A stretch of DNA of 64,000 bases from Lachnospiraceae bacterium (GCA_016294075.1 JAEDCQ010000002.1:186001-250000), one strand, 5' to 3'; counted from the stretch's first letter, positions 27,653 through 36,207 are shown. Notes: generated by a model not told the origin, from the sequence alone. Program-made: numbers and translations.

Positions 27653-28675
27653 ATGAGAATACTACTGACATCTGTTGGTCGTCGAAGTTATTTGGTTAAG
27701 TATTTTAAGGAAGCGTTGGAAAGAGGGGATGAGGTTCATGTGGCAAACAGTAGTGCTATTTCACCTGCGTTTCAATGTGCAGATGCCACAGTGGTTACCC
27801 CATTAATATATGATGAAAAGTATATTCCGTTCTTGAAAAAGTATTGTGTTGAAAAAAAGATTAATGCAATAATTTCGCTGTTTGATGTGGATTTATTTAA
27901 GTTGGCGAAACATAAATCTGAATTTGAAGAAATTGGCGTAACTGTAATAGTTTCGAATCCTGATGTGATAGAAATATGTAACGATAAGTGGAAAACATCC
28001 ATGTTTTTACAAGAGAATGGTTTCGCAATTCCTAAAACGTATATAGATAAAGAAAATGCTGTTTCGCATATTAAGTCAGGGGCCTTAACATTTCCTTTAA
28101 TTATGAAACCAAGGTGGGGGATGGGGTCCATATCTGTGTTTACTGCAGAGAATGAAAATGAATTGAATGTTTTTTATGATAAAATAAATAGAGAAATTCA
28201 AAAGTCGTATCTGAAATACGAATCAGAAATGACTATAGGGGCTAATGTACTAATTCAAGAAAAAATATATGGTCAAGAATATGGATTAGATATAATAAAT
28301 GATTTAAATGGTGAATTTCAAAATTGCATTATAAAAAAGAAAATTGCAATGAGAGCTGGTGAAACAGATTGTGCAGAAACGGTTGAAGATGAGCAGATAT
28401 ATAGAATTGGAAATAGATTGTCAAGAATTCTTCAACATATTGGGAATCTCGATGCAGACATTTTTGTAAAAGATGGTGTGATTTATGTTTTGGAGATGAA
28501 TGCAAGGTTTGGAGGAGGCTATCCATTTAGTCATGTTGCAGGCGCGAATGTGCCAAGAGCAATTATAGGTTGGTTACGATCAGAAAACATACAGAAAGAG
28601 TGGTTGTGTGCGAAAAAAGGCATTTTAGCACATAAAGATATTCAGCTGGTATGTATAGGGAAGGATAATATATAA
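27653..28675 (+). CDS. ATP-grasp ligase (carbamoyl-phosphate-synthase-like)
   Basis: A 340-residue ATP-grasp protein. N-terminal pre-grasp Rossmann start MRILLTSVGRRSYLVKYF, then FPLIMKPRWGMGSISV (nucleotide-binding lysine), VLIQEKIYGQEYGLDII, and VLEMNARFGGGYPFSHVAGANVP, where the acidic and Asn residues hold magnesium. This is the layout of CarB-like ligases that activate a carboxylate as acyl phosphate and couple it to an amine. It nearly touches both neighbours, the PLP decarboxylase (three bases) and the FkbM-like methyltransferase (one base), so these act together. I infer formation of an amide on the phosphoramidate or a sugar. Confidence 0.85.
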   Translation: MRILLTSVGRRSYLVKYFKEALERGDEVHVANSSAISPAFQCADATVVTPLIYDEKYIPFLKKYCVEKKINAIISLFDVDLFKLAKHKSEFEEIGVTVIVSNPDVIEICNDKWKTSMFLQENGFAIPKTYIDKENAVSHIKSGALTFPLIMKPRWGMGSISVFTAENENELNVFYDKINREIQKSYLKYESEMTIGANVLIQEKIYGQEYGLDIINDLNGEFQNCIIKKKIAMRAGETDCAETVEDEQIYRIGNRLSRILQHIGNLDADIFVKDGVIYVLEMNARFGGGYPFSHVAGANVPRAIIGWLRSENIQKEWLCAKKGILAHKDIQLVCIGKDNI

Positions 28676-28676
28676 A

Positions 28677-29792
28677 ATGAATACAAATGAATTTCTTGGA
28701 AAATTGAAGAAGGATGAAATAAACGAAGATTTAATAGAAAAGATAAAGAGGGACGCGTATCCCTTAGTAATGTGGGGGATGGGAGATGTAGGCAGTGCGG
28801 TATTGGAATATTTAAAAATAAATAACATTTCTGTGAGTGCCATATGGGTTGATGAACAGTATTTGAATAAGAATTTATCAACTACTCAAGGGTATCAAAT
28901 TGATACGCTTGAGCAGTTGTGTAAAGAATACAAAGAATTTAGTGTGATATTAGGACATTCCCATTATGAACTAGGACAAGATTTATGTAAAAAATATTCA
29001 TTTATAAAAAATGTATATTATGTATCTAGCGTTCATTATGCTCAGTATAATCTTGTGAATTTTGCTGATATCGAATGCGAAAAGGATAGATTTATCAATT
29101 TATGTAACAATTTGGAGGATAATAAATCTGTTTTAAATTTAATTGCATATTTAAATACAAAGATGACGGGAAATGTTGAACATATATTTGATGTTTACGA
29201 GTCGGAGATGAGTTTCTTTGATAATGATGTATTTAAAGTGTCGGAAGATGAAGTATTCTTGGATGTTGGAGCTTATGATGGGGATACTATACGGGCTTTT
29301 TTGGATAAAACTAATGGATTATACAAAAAGATTATTGCTATCGAACCGGATACGAATAGTTATATAAGACTGAGTGAATTTGTTGCAAAAAATAGAATGA
29401 AAAATGTGCTTTTGAGTAAAATGGGTTTATGGAATTCACGTGTTGATTTAGAATTTGAAACTGGCAATGAACAGTTGTCTGGATTAGTTTCTGAAAATGA
29501 TTCATATGATAGTGCACATAAAATCATTATATATGCGGAACGGGCGGATAGAATTTTCGATGAGCCAATATCTTTTATAAAAATCAACTATTTCTCAGGA
29601 GTTAAAGAAGCTATTGAGGGATGCGAAGAGATAATAAAAATAAATCATCCAAAGATGGCAATTGATGTTGGATTTAATATATATAATATTTTATTACTCT
29701 TTGAGTACATTGAATCGTTAAAATTGGACTATAAATTCTATTTAAGGTTTAATAGAGCAATGTCCTCTACGTTTACATTGTATGTGGTCTAG
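28677..29792 (+). CDS. FkbM-family methyltransferase
   Basis: A 371-residue protein. The first 170 residues hold a Rossmann-like region (YPLVMWGMGDVGSAVLEYL, residues about 28-47) of the kind found in WbuC/WfgT-like N-terminal domains. The SAM-dependent part begins with EVFLDVGAYDGDTIRAFLD (motif I), KKIIAIEPDTNSYIRL (acidic residue at strand 2), and ends with SFIKINYFSGVKEAIEGCEE and HPKMAIDVGF, typical of FkbM enzymes. These O-methylate sugars or small groups. In Campylobacter the phosphoramidate carries an O-methyl group, so this is a candidate for that step, alongside the protein at 31648. Confidence 0.8.
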   Translation: MNTNEFLGKLKKDEINEDLIEKIKRDAYPLVMWGMGDVGSAVLEYLKINNISVSAIWVDEQYLNKNLSTTQGYQIDTLEQLCKEYKEFSVILGHSHYELGQDLCKKYSFIKNVYYVSSVHYAQYNLVNFADIECEKDRFINLCNNLEDNKSVLNLIAYLNTKMTGNVEHIFDVYESEMSFFDNDVFKVSEDEVFLDVGAYDGDTIRAFLDKTNGLYKKIIAIEPDTNSYIRLSEFVAKNRMKNVLLSKMGLWNSRVDLEFETGNEQLSGLVSENDSYDSAHKIIIYAERADRIFDEPISFIKINYFSGVKEAIEGCEEIIKINHPKMAIDVGFNIYNILLLFEYIESLKLDYKFYLRFNRAMSSTFTLYVV

Positions 29793-29844
29793 CAGGAATT
29801 AAATATAAGTGTCAAGGGAGAAACCAGAATAGGTTAAACAGAAA

Positions 29845-30372
29845 ATGAAAGTTTTTAATATATGTTTTACAGGTATTAGTGGAAGCGGTAAAACTACACT
29901 TGCAAATGCGGTTAAGAATAAATTATCCGAAAGAGGAATTAATGTACAAATTGTAGATGGCGATGATACCAGAAAAGAAATAGGTAATCTATTTGGGCAT
30001 ACAAAACAAGACAGAATGAAAATGAATGCAATAAATCGGTTATTGGTAAAGTATTTGAATCAAAATGGAATTAGCACAATATTATCAATAGTAGCTCCTT
30101 TTGAAGAAATGAGATGTCTTATGAGGGAAACTTTTGGAGATTCTTATATAGAAATATATGTTAAGTGTTCTAAAGAGGTTTGTGTTCAAAGAGATGTAAA
30201 AGGATATTATAAGTTGGAGAAAGAGGGAGAATTATTGAATCTAAATGGGGTAAATGATGTATATGAAATACCTCAGAGACCAGAACTGATTTTGGAAACA
30301 GATAAAGATGCTTTGGATGTATGTGTTACAAAGATAATGGATTATTTGGCGGGTAATGGTTATGCAGTATAA
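29845..30372 (+). CDS. APS-kinase-like enzyme, probable CDP-phosphoramidate kinase
   Basis: A 175-residue P-loop kinase with Walker A GISGSGKTT (residues 10-18), the DGDDTRKEIG motif that corresponds to the DGDNVR of adenylylsulfate kinases, and FEEMRCLMRETFGDSYIEIYVKC. No ATP sulfurylase is present, so a role in sulfate assimilation is unlikely here. In the Campylobacter phosphoramidate pathway the APS-kinase relative Cj1415 phosphorylates the ribose of CDP-phosphoramidate. With the three other pathway enzymes nearby this function fits best. It overlaps the next small gene by about 11 bases. Confidence 0.82.
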   Translation: MKVFNICFTGISGSGKTTLANAVKNKLSERGINVQIVDGDDTRKEIGNLFGHTKQDRMKMNAINRLLVKYLNQNGISTILSIVAPFEEMRCLMRETFGDSYIEIYVKCSKEVCVQRDVKGYYKLEKEGELLNLNGVNDVYEIPQRPELILETDKDALDVCVTKIMDYLAGNGYAV

Positions 30373-30925
30373 TTATATTACAGATAATAATTTGGAAAAT
30401 ATACAAAGATATATGTATAGCAAATATTACGGGATGGAATTTATTCTGGAATTCTTTTCTATATGTAGAAAGAATTTTATAGAAGATGATAATATAGAAC
30501 AAATAGAATTTGAGAAATATATAAATAGTAATACAACGAAAGAACTTGCTCAGATTTGGTGTGCAATGAAAAGATCGGAGGAGGACAAACAGTTTGAAAA
30601 CAGAATAGAGTGGTATATTAAAAAATTTGAAGTTTCAAAAAAGATATACAGGCGATATACTGACCTTGGCAAAGCTATTATCAAAAGTGGATGTGACGAA
30701 TATCCAGCATATATTCTGTTAGAATTGATATTATTACAGAAATATGAGGAAAATAAAAGCCTTCGATATTTAAACTGTATATTAAAACTATCCGATACAA
30801 TATTTTCATTAAAGAGCCAAATGAATTCAGAGTTAGAAAAGGCTATTTCATTTATTGCTAAAAAAGAGCTGTTTTTTATACAAGAATTATTAGAGCACGA
30901 AAAACTTATAATGAAAGAAGGTTAA
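30362..30925 (+). CDS. Unknown helical protein
   Basis: About 187 residues, no recognised family. It is acidic-basic mixed, predicted mostly helical, with no signal peptide or membrane segment; the middle has IEWYIKKFEVSKKIYRRYTDLGKAIIKSG and the end a leucine/isoleucine-rich helix pair. Two ATGs lie in frame at 30356 and 30362; 30362 is preferred because the GGCGGG upstream is about nine bases away. It overlaps the kinase gene and ends three bases before the formyltransferase-like gene, so it is part of the same operon. A helper or scaffold for the phosphoramidate enzymes is possible but unproven. Confidence 0.6.
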   Translation: MQYNYITDNNLENIQRYMYSKYYGMEFILEFFSICRKNFIEDDNIEQIEFEKYINSNTTKELAQIWCAMKRSEEDKQFENRIEWYIKKFEVSKKIYRRYTDLGKAIIKSGCDEYPAYILLELILLQKYEENKSLRYLNCILKLSDTIFSLKSQMNSELEKAISFIAKKELFFIQELLEHEKLIMKEG

Positions 30926-30928
30926 ATA

Positions 30929-31651
30929 ATGTTAAAGGACGTAGCATGTGTACTTGCTATATCTACAAGGAGTTTAATTTATTTGCAGGCATTGGTAGAA
31001 AATGAATTAATTCCAGAGAAATGTCTTATATTATGCAAGAATGAGGAAGAAATATATAAACACTTTATAGTTGAAACAAGTGTTAAACAATATGATTATG
31101 TTGATTTATGTGATACAATAGGTTCGATACTAGAACGTAATCAAGTAGACTATACGATTCTAGAAACAGAAGATATTAATTCGGAATTAGCATATACTTA
31201 TTTAAGTAAACTTCCACAGAAATATATAATATATTCAGGTTATGGTGGGTGTATATTGCAAGAGCATCTGTTTTCCATAGACAAGAACTGGTTGCATGTT
31301 CATGCAGGCAAATTACCTGAATATAGAGGTAGTACAACCGCATATTACAGTCTATTAAGTGAAAATGTTATAAGTGCTACCGCGATTTTTTTAACGCCTA
31401 ATATTGATGATGGAAATATTGTTTGTAGAGGAACATATGAGTTTCCGGATGAAGAAATAAATGTTGATTATCTTTACGAACCATATATACGGGCACAGGT
31501 ACTTGTTAAAGCATTGAGCATATATGTTAAGAAAGGAATGTTCAATGAAATAGAGCAGGTAAATGAGAAAGCAGAGACTTACTATATCATTCATCCCGTT
31601 TTAAAACATATTGCACTATTGAAATTGGAAAAGAACAAAAGGACAATTTGA
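30929..31651 (+). CDS. Formyltransferase-like protein
   Basis: A 240-residue protein with the hallmark of the formyl-transferase fold, VHAGKLPEYRGSTTAYYSLL (about residues 129-148), and a later IFLTPNIDDGNI holding the usual catalytic Asp. In methionyl-tRNA and sugar formyltransferases the first residue of the triad is Asn in N-V-H; here the sequence reads H-V-H, so the Asn is replaced by His. The C-terminal RNA-binding domain of Fmt is absent. It may formylate an amine on a sugar or side chain using formyl-tetrahydrofolate, or catalyse another reaction with the altered site. It ends in a TTGA overlap with the next gene. Confidence 0.72.
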   Translation: MLKDVACVLAISTRSLIYLQALVENELIPEKCLILCKNEEEIYKHFIVETSVKQYDYVDLCDTIGSILERNQVDYTILETEDINSELAYTYLSKLPQKYIIYSGYGGCILQEHLFSIDKNWLHVHAGKLPEYRGSTTAYYSLLSENVISATAIFLTPNIDDGNIVCRGTYEFPDEEINVDYLYEPYIRAQVLVKALSIYVKKGMFNEIEQVNEKAETYYIIHPVLKHIALLKLEKNKRTI

Positions 31652-32613
31652 AAAGTATGATGAATAATGAAATTTATTATGGATGTGAGAATCCAGAATC
31701 TGTTAGTTATTTGGAATTTGGATCTATAAATATAGTAGAAGGAAAAAAAGATATTTGGGCTTATTGGCAAAATCAGACGGCCTATGATTTATATATGTTT
31801 GCAAGATATGCTAGAGATTTATTTGAGTTTAGGAAGTATATAGAAAATACAAACTATAGTGTTTTGGAATTTAATAAATATGTTTTAAACTCTGCCCATA
31901 CAAAGATTATGGATTATTTGTTTAAATATGCAGGATTACTCACTATAAAAGATGGAGGGGCTGTATGTGAGAGTGGAAGTTCATTATATGGATGGATTGA
32001 AGAGGCAATAGCATGCGATTACACTTTCTTTGAGGGAAAGAATGTGAAAAAAATTAGTGGTTTGCATTATATAGGTAGTGATATTGCCGAAATGATGAAT
32101 AAAGGTGCTAAGGCATTACATTCAGATTATAAAATGGATTTTAGTGACAAATATACGTTGGTAACTACAATTGATGATATTTGTGATAGGATAACCGATA
32201 GATTAGCATTATTCTATGGATTAAGTGTTAGTATTAGATATGCGGTTAGAAACGCTGAAGATTTGGTAAAAATTGCTGAAAAAACAGATCTTTCAATATA
32301 TAACAGATTGTCTTTGACATTTGACGAAGAAACTAAAGTAAATATATATGGAACAGGAAAAACGGTATATATAGTTTCTTTACCAGAACTTGTAAGACAG
32401 CTTGAATTAGGGGGATTTAATGCAAAGTTTTGTACAAAGAATATGCAAAGAGAAAAAGATGGAGCGAATACTGTCAGAGCATCTATTATCATATCAAAAG
32501 AAGAAGAAACACTTACACAGTTTATAAATAATTATGAAACATGTATTGTTAAATGTGGAGATATCCCTAATGTAGAAGCTGGGGAATGGTTAGATATAAA
32601 GGAATTAGGATAA
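31648..32613 (+). CDS. Possible SAM-dependent methyltransferase
   Basis: A 321-residue soluble protein of uncertain family. AVCESGSSLYGWIEEA (about residues 108-123) resembles methyltransferase motif I, LHYIGSDIAEMMNKGAKAL matches the acidic strand-2 region, and YTLVTTIDDICDRITDRLALFYGLSVSIRYAV could be motif IV and following helices; C-terminal strands end in ASIIIS. The start is TTG within a TTGA overlap (AAAAGGA four bases upstream); ATG 31657 is possible. It directly precedes the glutamine-amidotransferase-like hydrolase. Campylobacter phosphoramidate loci contain methyltransferase-like genes in the same place, so it may methylate the phosphoramidate; confidence in that is low. Confidence 0.6.
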   Translation: MKSMMNNEIYYGCENPESVSYLEFGSINIVEGKKDIWAYWQNQTAYDLYMFARYARDLFEFRKYIENTNYSVLEFNKYVLNSAHTKIMDYLFKYAGLLTIKDGGAVCESGSSLYGWIEEAIACDYTFFEGKNVKKISGLHYIGSDIAEMMNKGAKALHSDYKMDFSDKYTLVTTIDDICDRITDRLALFYGLSVSIRYAVRNAEDLVKIAEKTDLSIYNRLSLTFDEETKVNIYGTGKTVYIVSLPELVRQLELGGFNAKFCTKNMQREKDGANTVRASIIISKEEETLTQFINNYETCIVKCGDIPNVEAGEWLDIKELG

Positions 32614-32614
32614 C

Positions 32615-33217
32615 ATGAAAAAAATACTGTATACTCAAAGAGTTGATATTATAGAATCTTATGGGGAACGCAGAGATTGTGCGGATATTGAAATTGCTAA
32701 TTTTATTTGGGAATGTGGTTATATGCCGATTCCAATAAATAATATACCAAAGTATGTGCGTGAATATGTGGAGCAGATTAATCCGGTAGGTATTGTTCTT
32801 ACAGGAGGAAATGATTTAGCAAAATATGGTGGTAATGCCCCTGAACGCGATGAAACGGAAAAGAGATTAATAGAGTATGGAATGGAAAATAATATCCCCA
32901 TATATGGGTTTTGTCGTGGTATGCAGATGATTGCAGATTATTTTGGCGCACAGCTTAATAAGGTTCAAAATCATGTAAGGATAAATCATCAATTAATAGA
33001 AAGTGAATATTGGAAGAATAGGGTAGTAAACAGTTATCATAATATGGCGGTCAAAGAGGTTGTAGATCCTCTCATAGTAGAAGCTTCTACTGAAGATGGA
33101 GTAATTGAAGCTATAAGAGTTAAGGGATATAGAATATATGGGACTATGTGGCATCCTGAACGTGAAAAACCATACAATTCGGGAGATATAGAATTTTTAA
33201 ATAATATATTTAAATAG
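32615..33217 (+). CDS. Class I glutamine-amidotransferase-like hydrolase, probable gamma-glutamyl-CDP-amidate hydrolase
   Basis: A 200-residue stand-alone class I amidotransferase domain with a complete triad: Cys100 in YGFCRGMQMIADYFG, His180 and Glu182 in MWHPERE. GIVLTGGNDLAKYGG forms the oxyanion region. It resembles the PuuD-type gamma-glutamyl hydrolases. In the Campylobacter phosphoramidate pathway Cj1417, of this family, removes glutamate from gamma-glutamyl-CDP-amidate to leave CDP-phosphoramidate. It is 13 bases before the matching cytidylyltransferase, the same pairing as in Campylobacter. The AGGATAAC site precedes the ATG. Confidence 0.83.
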   Translation: MKKILYTQRVDIIESYGERRDCADIEIANFIWECGYMPIPINNIPKYVREYVEQINPVGIVLTGGNDLAKYGGNAPERDETEKRLIEYGMENNIPIYGFCRGMQMIADYFGAQLNKVQNHVRINHQLIESEYWKNRVVNSYHNMAVKEVVDPLIVEASTEDGVIEAIRVKGYRIYGTMWHPEREKPYNSGDIEFLNNIFK

Positions 33218-33230
33218 AAAGGATAAAAAT

Positions 33231-34010
33231 ATGAAGGCTATTATATTAGCAGCAGGACAAGGTACACGACTAAAAAAATACACAGAAAATTTGCCAAAAG
33301 GGATGCTTGAGTTTGACGGAAAGACACTTATTGAGCGACAGATAGAAACCTATCGTGCATGTGGGATTGAAGATATTATTGTTGTTAGGGGATTTGCTTC
33401 TGATAAAATTATGTATGAGGGTATAAAGTATTATCAAAATTCGGATTATGCAAATACAAATATGGTAGAGTCTTTGATGACAGCGAAAGATGAATTTAAT
33501 GATGACATTATTGTTAGTTATTCGGATATACTTTTTGAAAAAGAAATGCTTTGTAAGATGATAAATAATAAAGATGATTTTTCCGTTGCAGTAGATGATA
33601 ATTGGAAAGTCTATTGGCAGGAAAGATATGGAAAAGTTGATTTTGATACAGAGAGTTTATCTTTGGATGCATATGATAACATAGTGGAACTTGGTCTGGA
33701 ATCACCAAAGTTAGAGGATATTGATGCAAGATATGTGGGTCTGTTAAAGTTTTCTAAGCTTGGGTTACAGAAAATAGTAGATATATTGAATAAAGATTAT
33801 GAGGAATATTTGGATAAACCATGGAAACAATCCGGAAAAACGATACGCAAAGCGTATATGACAGATTTGATACAAGCGGTAATCGAAGCTGGAAATAGTG
33901 TTAAAGCAGTACGATTTAATAATGGCTGGATTGAATTTGATACTAACGAAGATTATGAAACCGCTATTAAATGGCTGAAAGATGGGACAATAAGAAAATT
34001 TCTCAGATAA
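33231..34010 (+). CDS. Nucleotidyltransferase, probable CTP:phosphoglutamine cytidylyltransferase
   Basis: A 259-residue GT-A fold nucleotidyltransferase: ILAAGQGTRLKKYTENLPKGML (G-x-G-T-R at residues 9-13, Lys23), VSYSDILF as the metal-binding strand, and a C-terminal NNGWIEFDTNEDYETAIKWL resembling phosphocholine and sugar-1-phosphate cytidylyltransferases. The pathway partner next to it and the glutamine kinase upstream point to the Cj1416-type reaction, which transfers CMP to L-glutamine phosphate. Alone it could equally be a phosphocholine or sugar-phosphate cytidylyltransferase serving LicD. Good ribosome site AAAGGA eight bases upstream. Confidence 0.83.
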   Translation: MKAIILAAGQGTRLKKYTENLPKGMLEFDGKTLIERQIETYRACGIEDIIVVRGFASDKIMYEGIKYYQNSDYANTNMVESLMTAKDEFNDDIIVSYSDILFEKEMLCKMINNKDDFSVAVDDNWKVYWQERYGKVDFDTESLSLDAYDNIVELGLESPKLEDIDARYVGLLKFSKLGLQKIVDILNKDYEEYLDKPWKQSGKTIRKAYMTDLIQAVIEAGNSVKAVRFNNGWIEFDTNEDYETAIKWLKDGTIRKFLR

Positions 34011-34038
34011 ATTTTAAGGCAGAGTTGGAGGCGAAGCT

Positions 34039-35112
34039 TTGGTAGTACATTTTTTCCCCAAATCACATTTTTGCAAAATGTTCATTGATTTTATATATAA
34101 ACATTTTGAAAGTTCGCAACATATTATTATTTTGTATACGAATAAACCATTTAATTTAGATACAGAATTGTTTGAATATGAAAATGTGTGTGATTATGAT
34201 AAGAAAAATGTAGTATGGTTGTATCAACAATTATTTAAGGCAGATAAGATCGTATGGCATAATCTGTCTGTTTGTGTGCCGGAACTTTTTTTATTAAGTT
34301 CAAATCTTAAAATTATAAAGAAGTCTATATGGGTTGTTTGGGGTGGAGATTTATATTGCTATCTTAATAAAAAAAGTAGTATTCTAGAAAAAATAGTTGA
34401 GGGGATGAGAAAACGCGTAATAAAAAATATCCCTGTTATTGCTACTTTAACATTAGGAGATTATGAGTTGGCGGTAAAATGGTACAAGACCAAGGCCCAA
34501 AATGTACGACTTGATTATTGTGATGAGGAAGAAATTAGAATTCTATCTGAATGTGCAAAGTCTATAACGAAAGAAAACGAAACGATAAATATATTAGTGG
34601 GTAATTCAGCAACGAAATCTAATAGGCACCAGGAAGTTTTTCAATTACTTACGAAATATATTGATAAAGATATTAGGGTGTATGCTCCAATTTCGTATGG
34701 AGATTACTTATATGCTGATGAGGTGGAGCAAATTGGAATAGAATTGCTGCAGGAAAAGTTTGTTCCAATAAAGGAATACATGCCCTTGCAGGAATATTAT
34801 GAACTGCTTTCACGAATGGATATTGCAATCTTTAATATGAATCGACAACAGGCAATTGGCAATATAACTTCGCTTGCCTACTTGGGGAAAAAAATATACA
34901 TAAGAAGAAATACATCCATGTGGGATGAATTTGTTCAAAAAAAAGGATATGCATTTCATGCAGTGGAAAGTATTTATGATGAGAGTTTTGAAAGTTTTAT
35001 AAAATACGAAGAAAATGAAAAGAATAGTTTATATCAATATGCAAAGAATTATTTTGATGTAAGTTTACGTATCCAAGAGTGGAAAAGATTATTTGAATTA
35101 AAATTGCATTGA
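34039..35112 (+). CDS. GT56-like 4-acetamido-4,6-dideoxyhexose transferase (WecF-like)
   Basis: A 357-residue GT-B protein. VVWGGDLYCYL, NILVGNSATKSNRHQEVF, and the block PLQEYYELLSRMDIAIFNMNRQQAIGN followed by TSLAYLGKKIYI match the TDP-Fuc4NAc:lipid II transferase family (WecF, GT56). Those enzymes add 4-acetamido-4,6-dideoxygalactose to a lipid-linked disaccharide, so this could use the 4-amino sugar made by the dehydratase and aminotransferase at 19760-21896. The start is TTG 34039 with GGAGG seven bases upstream; no better ATG is near. Acceptor and exact donor are inferred, not shown. Confidence 0.8.
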   Translation: MVVHFFPKSHFCKMFIDFIYKHFESSQHIIILYTNKPFNLDTELFEYENVCDYDKKNVVWLYQQLFKADKIVWHNLSVCVPELFLLSSNLKIIKKSIWVVWGGDLYCYLNKKSSILEKIVEGMRKRVIKNIPVIATLTLGDYELAVKWYKTKAQNVRLDYCDEEEIRILSECAKSITKENETINILVGNSATKSNRHQEVFQLLTKYIDKDIRVYAPISYGDYLYADEVEQIGIELLQEKFVPIKEYMPLQEYYELLSRMDIAIFNMNRQQAIGNITSLAYLGKKIYIRRNTSMWDEFVQKKGYAFHAVESIYDESFESFIKYEENEKNSLYQYAKNYFDVSLRIQEWKRLFELKLH

Positions 35113-35135
35113 TATATTAAGTTAGGAGTATAAAC

Positions 35136-36206
35136 ATGAAATATGCACTTATTGGTTGTGGGAGAATTTCACCAAATCATTTGATTGCGGCTCAAAATAA
35201 CAATCTGGAAATAGTGGCGATTTGTGATTTGTGTGAAAAGAATATGGGTGATAAAATCAAACTATGTGATTTGTCGCAGAAAGTGAAGAAATACACGGAT
35301 TTTGAGGAAATGTTAGAAAAAGAACAACCGGAACTGGTTGCAATTGCAACAGAAAGTGGCGAGCATGCAAGGATAGCTTTACGTTGTATGGATTTCGGAT
35401 GTAATCTGATAATTGAGAAACCGATTGCGCTTTCCATAGAAGATGCGGATGCTATTATTGATAAAGCAAAGAAATGTAATGTAAAGGTATGTGCTTGCCA
35501 TCAGAATAGATTTAATAAAGCGGTTCAAAAGATTCGTGAAGCTGTAGAAAAGGAACGATTTGGTAAACTTTTTTATGGAACTGCACATATTCGTTGGGCG
35601 CGTGATAGAGAATATTATGACAGGGCAAAGTGGAGAGGAACGTGGGAACAAGATGGTGGAGCATTAATGAATCAATGTATTCATGACATAGATTTGCTTC
35701 GTTGGATGATGGGTGATGAGATTGTTGAGGTTGTTGGAATGACAGACCGGTTGAAACATGACTACATCGAAGCCGAAGATTTAGGAATTGCTTTGGTACA
35801 TTTTAAAAACGGCAGTTATGGTATAATTGAGGGAACCACAAATGTATATCCGAAGAATTTAGAAGAAACACTGTATCTTTTTGGAGAAAAGGGTACGGTA
35901 AAGGCAGGTGGAGAGGCAGTAAATATTATTGAAGAATGGCGCTTTTCGGATTATTTAGATGAGCCGGAGGCAATAAAAGAAGAATGCCATGAAAATCCAC
36001 CTAATGTTTATGGTTTTGGACATTCAAAATTGTATAAAGATGTTATAGAAGCAATTTGTGAGGATAGAGAACCCTATGTAAATGCTGAAGCAGGAAAAAG
36101 AGCTTTGGAATTGGTTTTAGCGATTTATTTATCTGCACAGACGGGACAGAAGGTAAGTTTGCCATTAGAACACTGTAGTAGTATAGATTTTAAAGGTAGA
36201 TTTTAA
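35136..36206 (+). CDS. Gfo/Idh/MocA oxidoreductase (WlbA/WbpB-like)
   Basis: A 356-residue dehydrogenase: YALIGCGRISPNHLIAAQ (NAD-binding GxGxxxxxH), IIEKPIAL with the catalytic Lys, CHQNRFNKAVQKIRE and GGALMNQCIHDIDLLRWMMGD with the catalytic His. The FGKLFYGTAHIRWARDREYYD block is characteristic of WlbA/WbpB, which oxidise C3 of UDP-GlcNAc uronic acid. It is followed at once by an acyltransferase and an aminotransferase of the matching types, so the three form a cassette for UDP-2,3-diacetamido-2,3-dideoxy-glucuronic acid. The preceding UDP-GlcNAc 6-dehydrogenase is not in the window. Confidence 0.85.
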   Translation: MKYALIGCGRISPNHLIAAQNNNLEIVAICDLCEKNMGDKIKLCDLSQKVKKYTDFEEMLEKEQPELVAIATESGEHARIALRCMDFGCNLIIEKPIALSIEDADAIIDKAKKCNVKVCACHQNRFNKAVQKIREAVEKERFGKLFYGTAHIRWARDREYYDRAKWRGTWEQDGGALMNQCIHDIDLLRWMMGDEIVEVVGMTDRLKHDYIEAEDLGIALVHFKNGSYGIIEGTTNVYPKNLEETLYLFGEKGTVKAGGEAVNIIEEWRFSDYLDEPEAIKEECHENPPNVYGFGHSKLYKDVIEAICEDREPYVNAEAGKRALELVLAIYLSAQTGQKVSLPLEHCSSIDFKGRF

Positions 36207-36207
36207 T

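Noticed and set aside
27772..28131. 119-codon - strand frame over the ATP-grasp gene
   Set aside because: Antisense shadow within a gene with clear motifs.
29845..30372. Reading the APS-kinase-like gene as sulfate assimilation
   Set aside because: No sulfurylase, reductase or sulfotransferase is nearby, while three phosphoramidate enzymes are.
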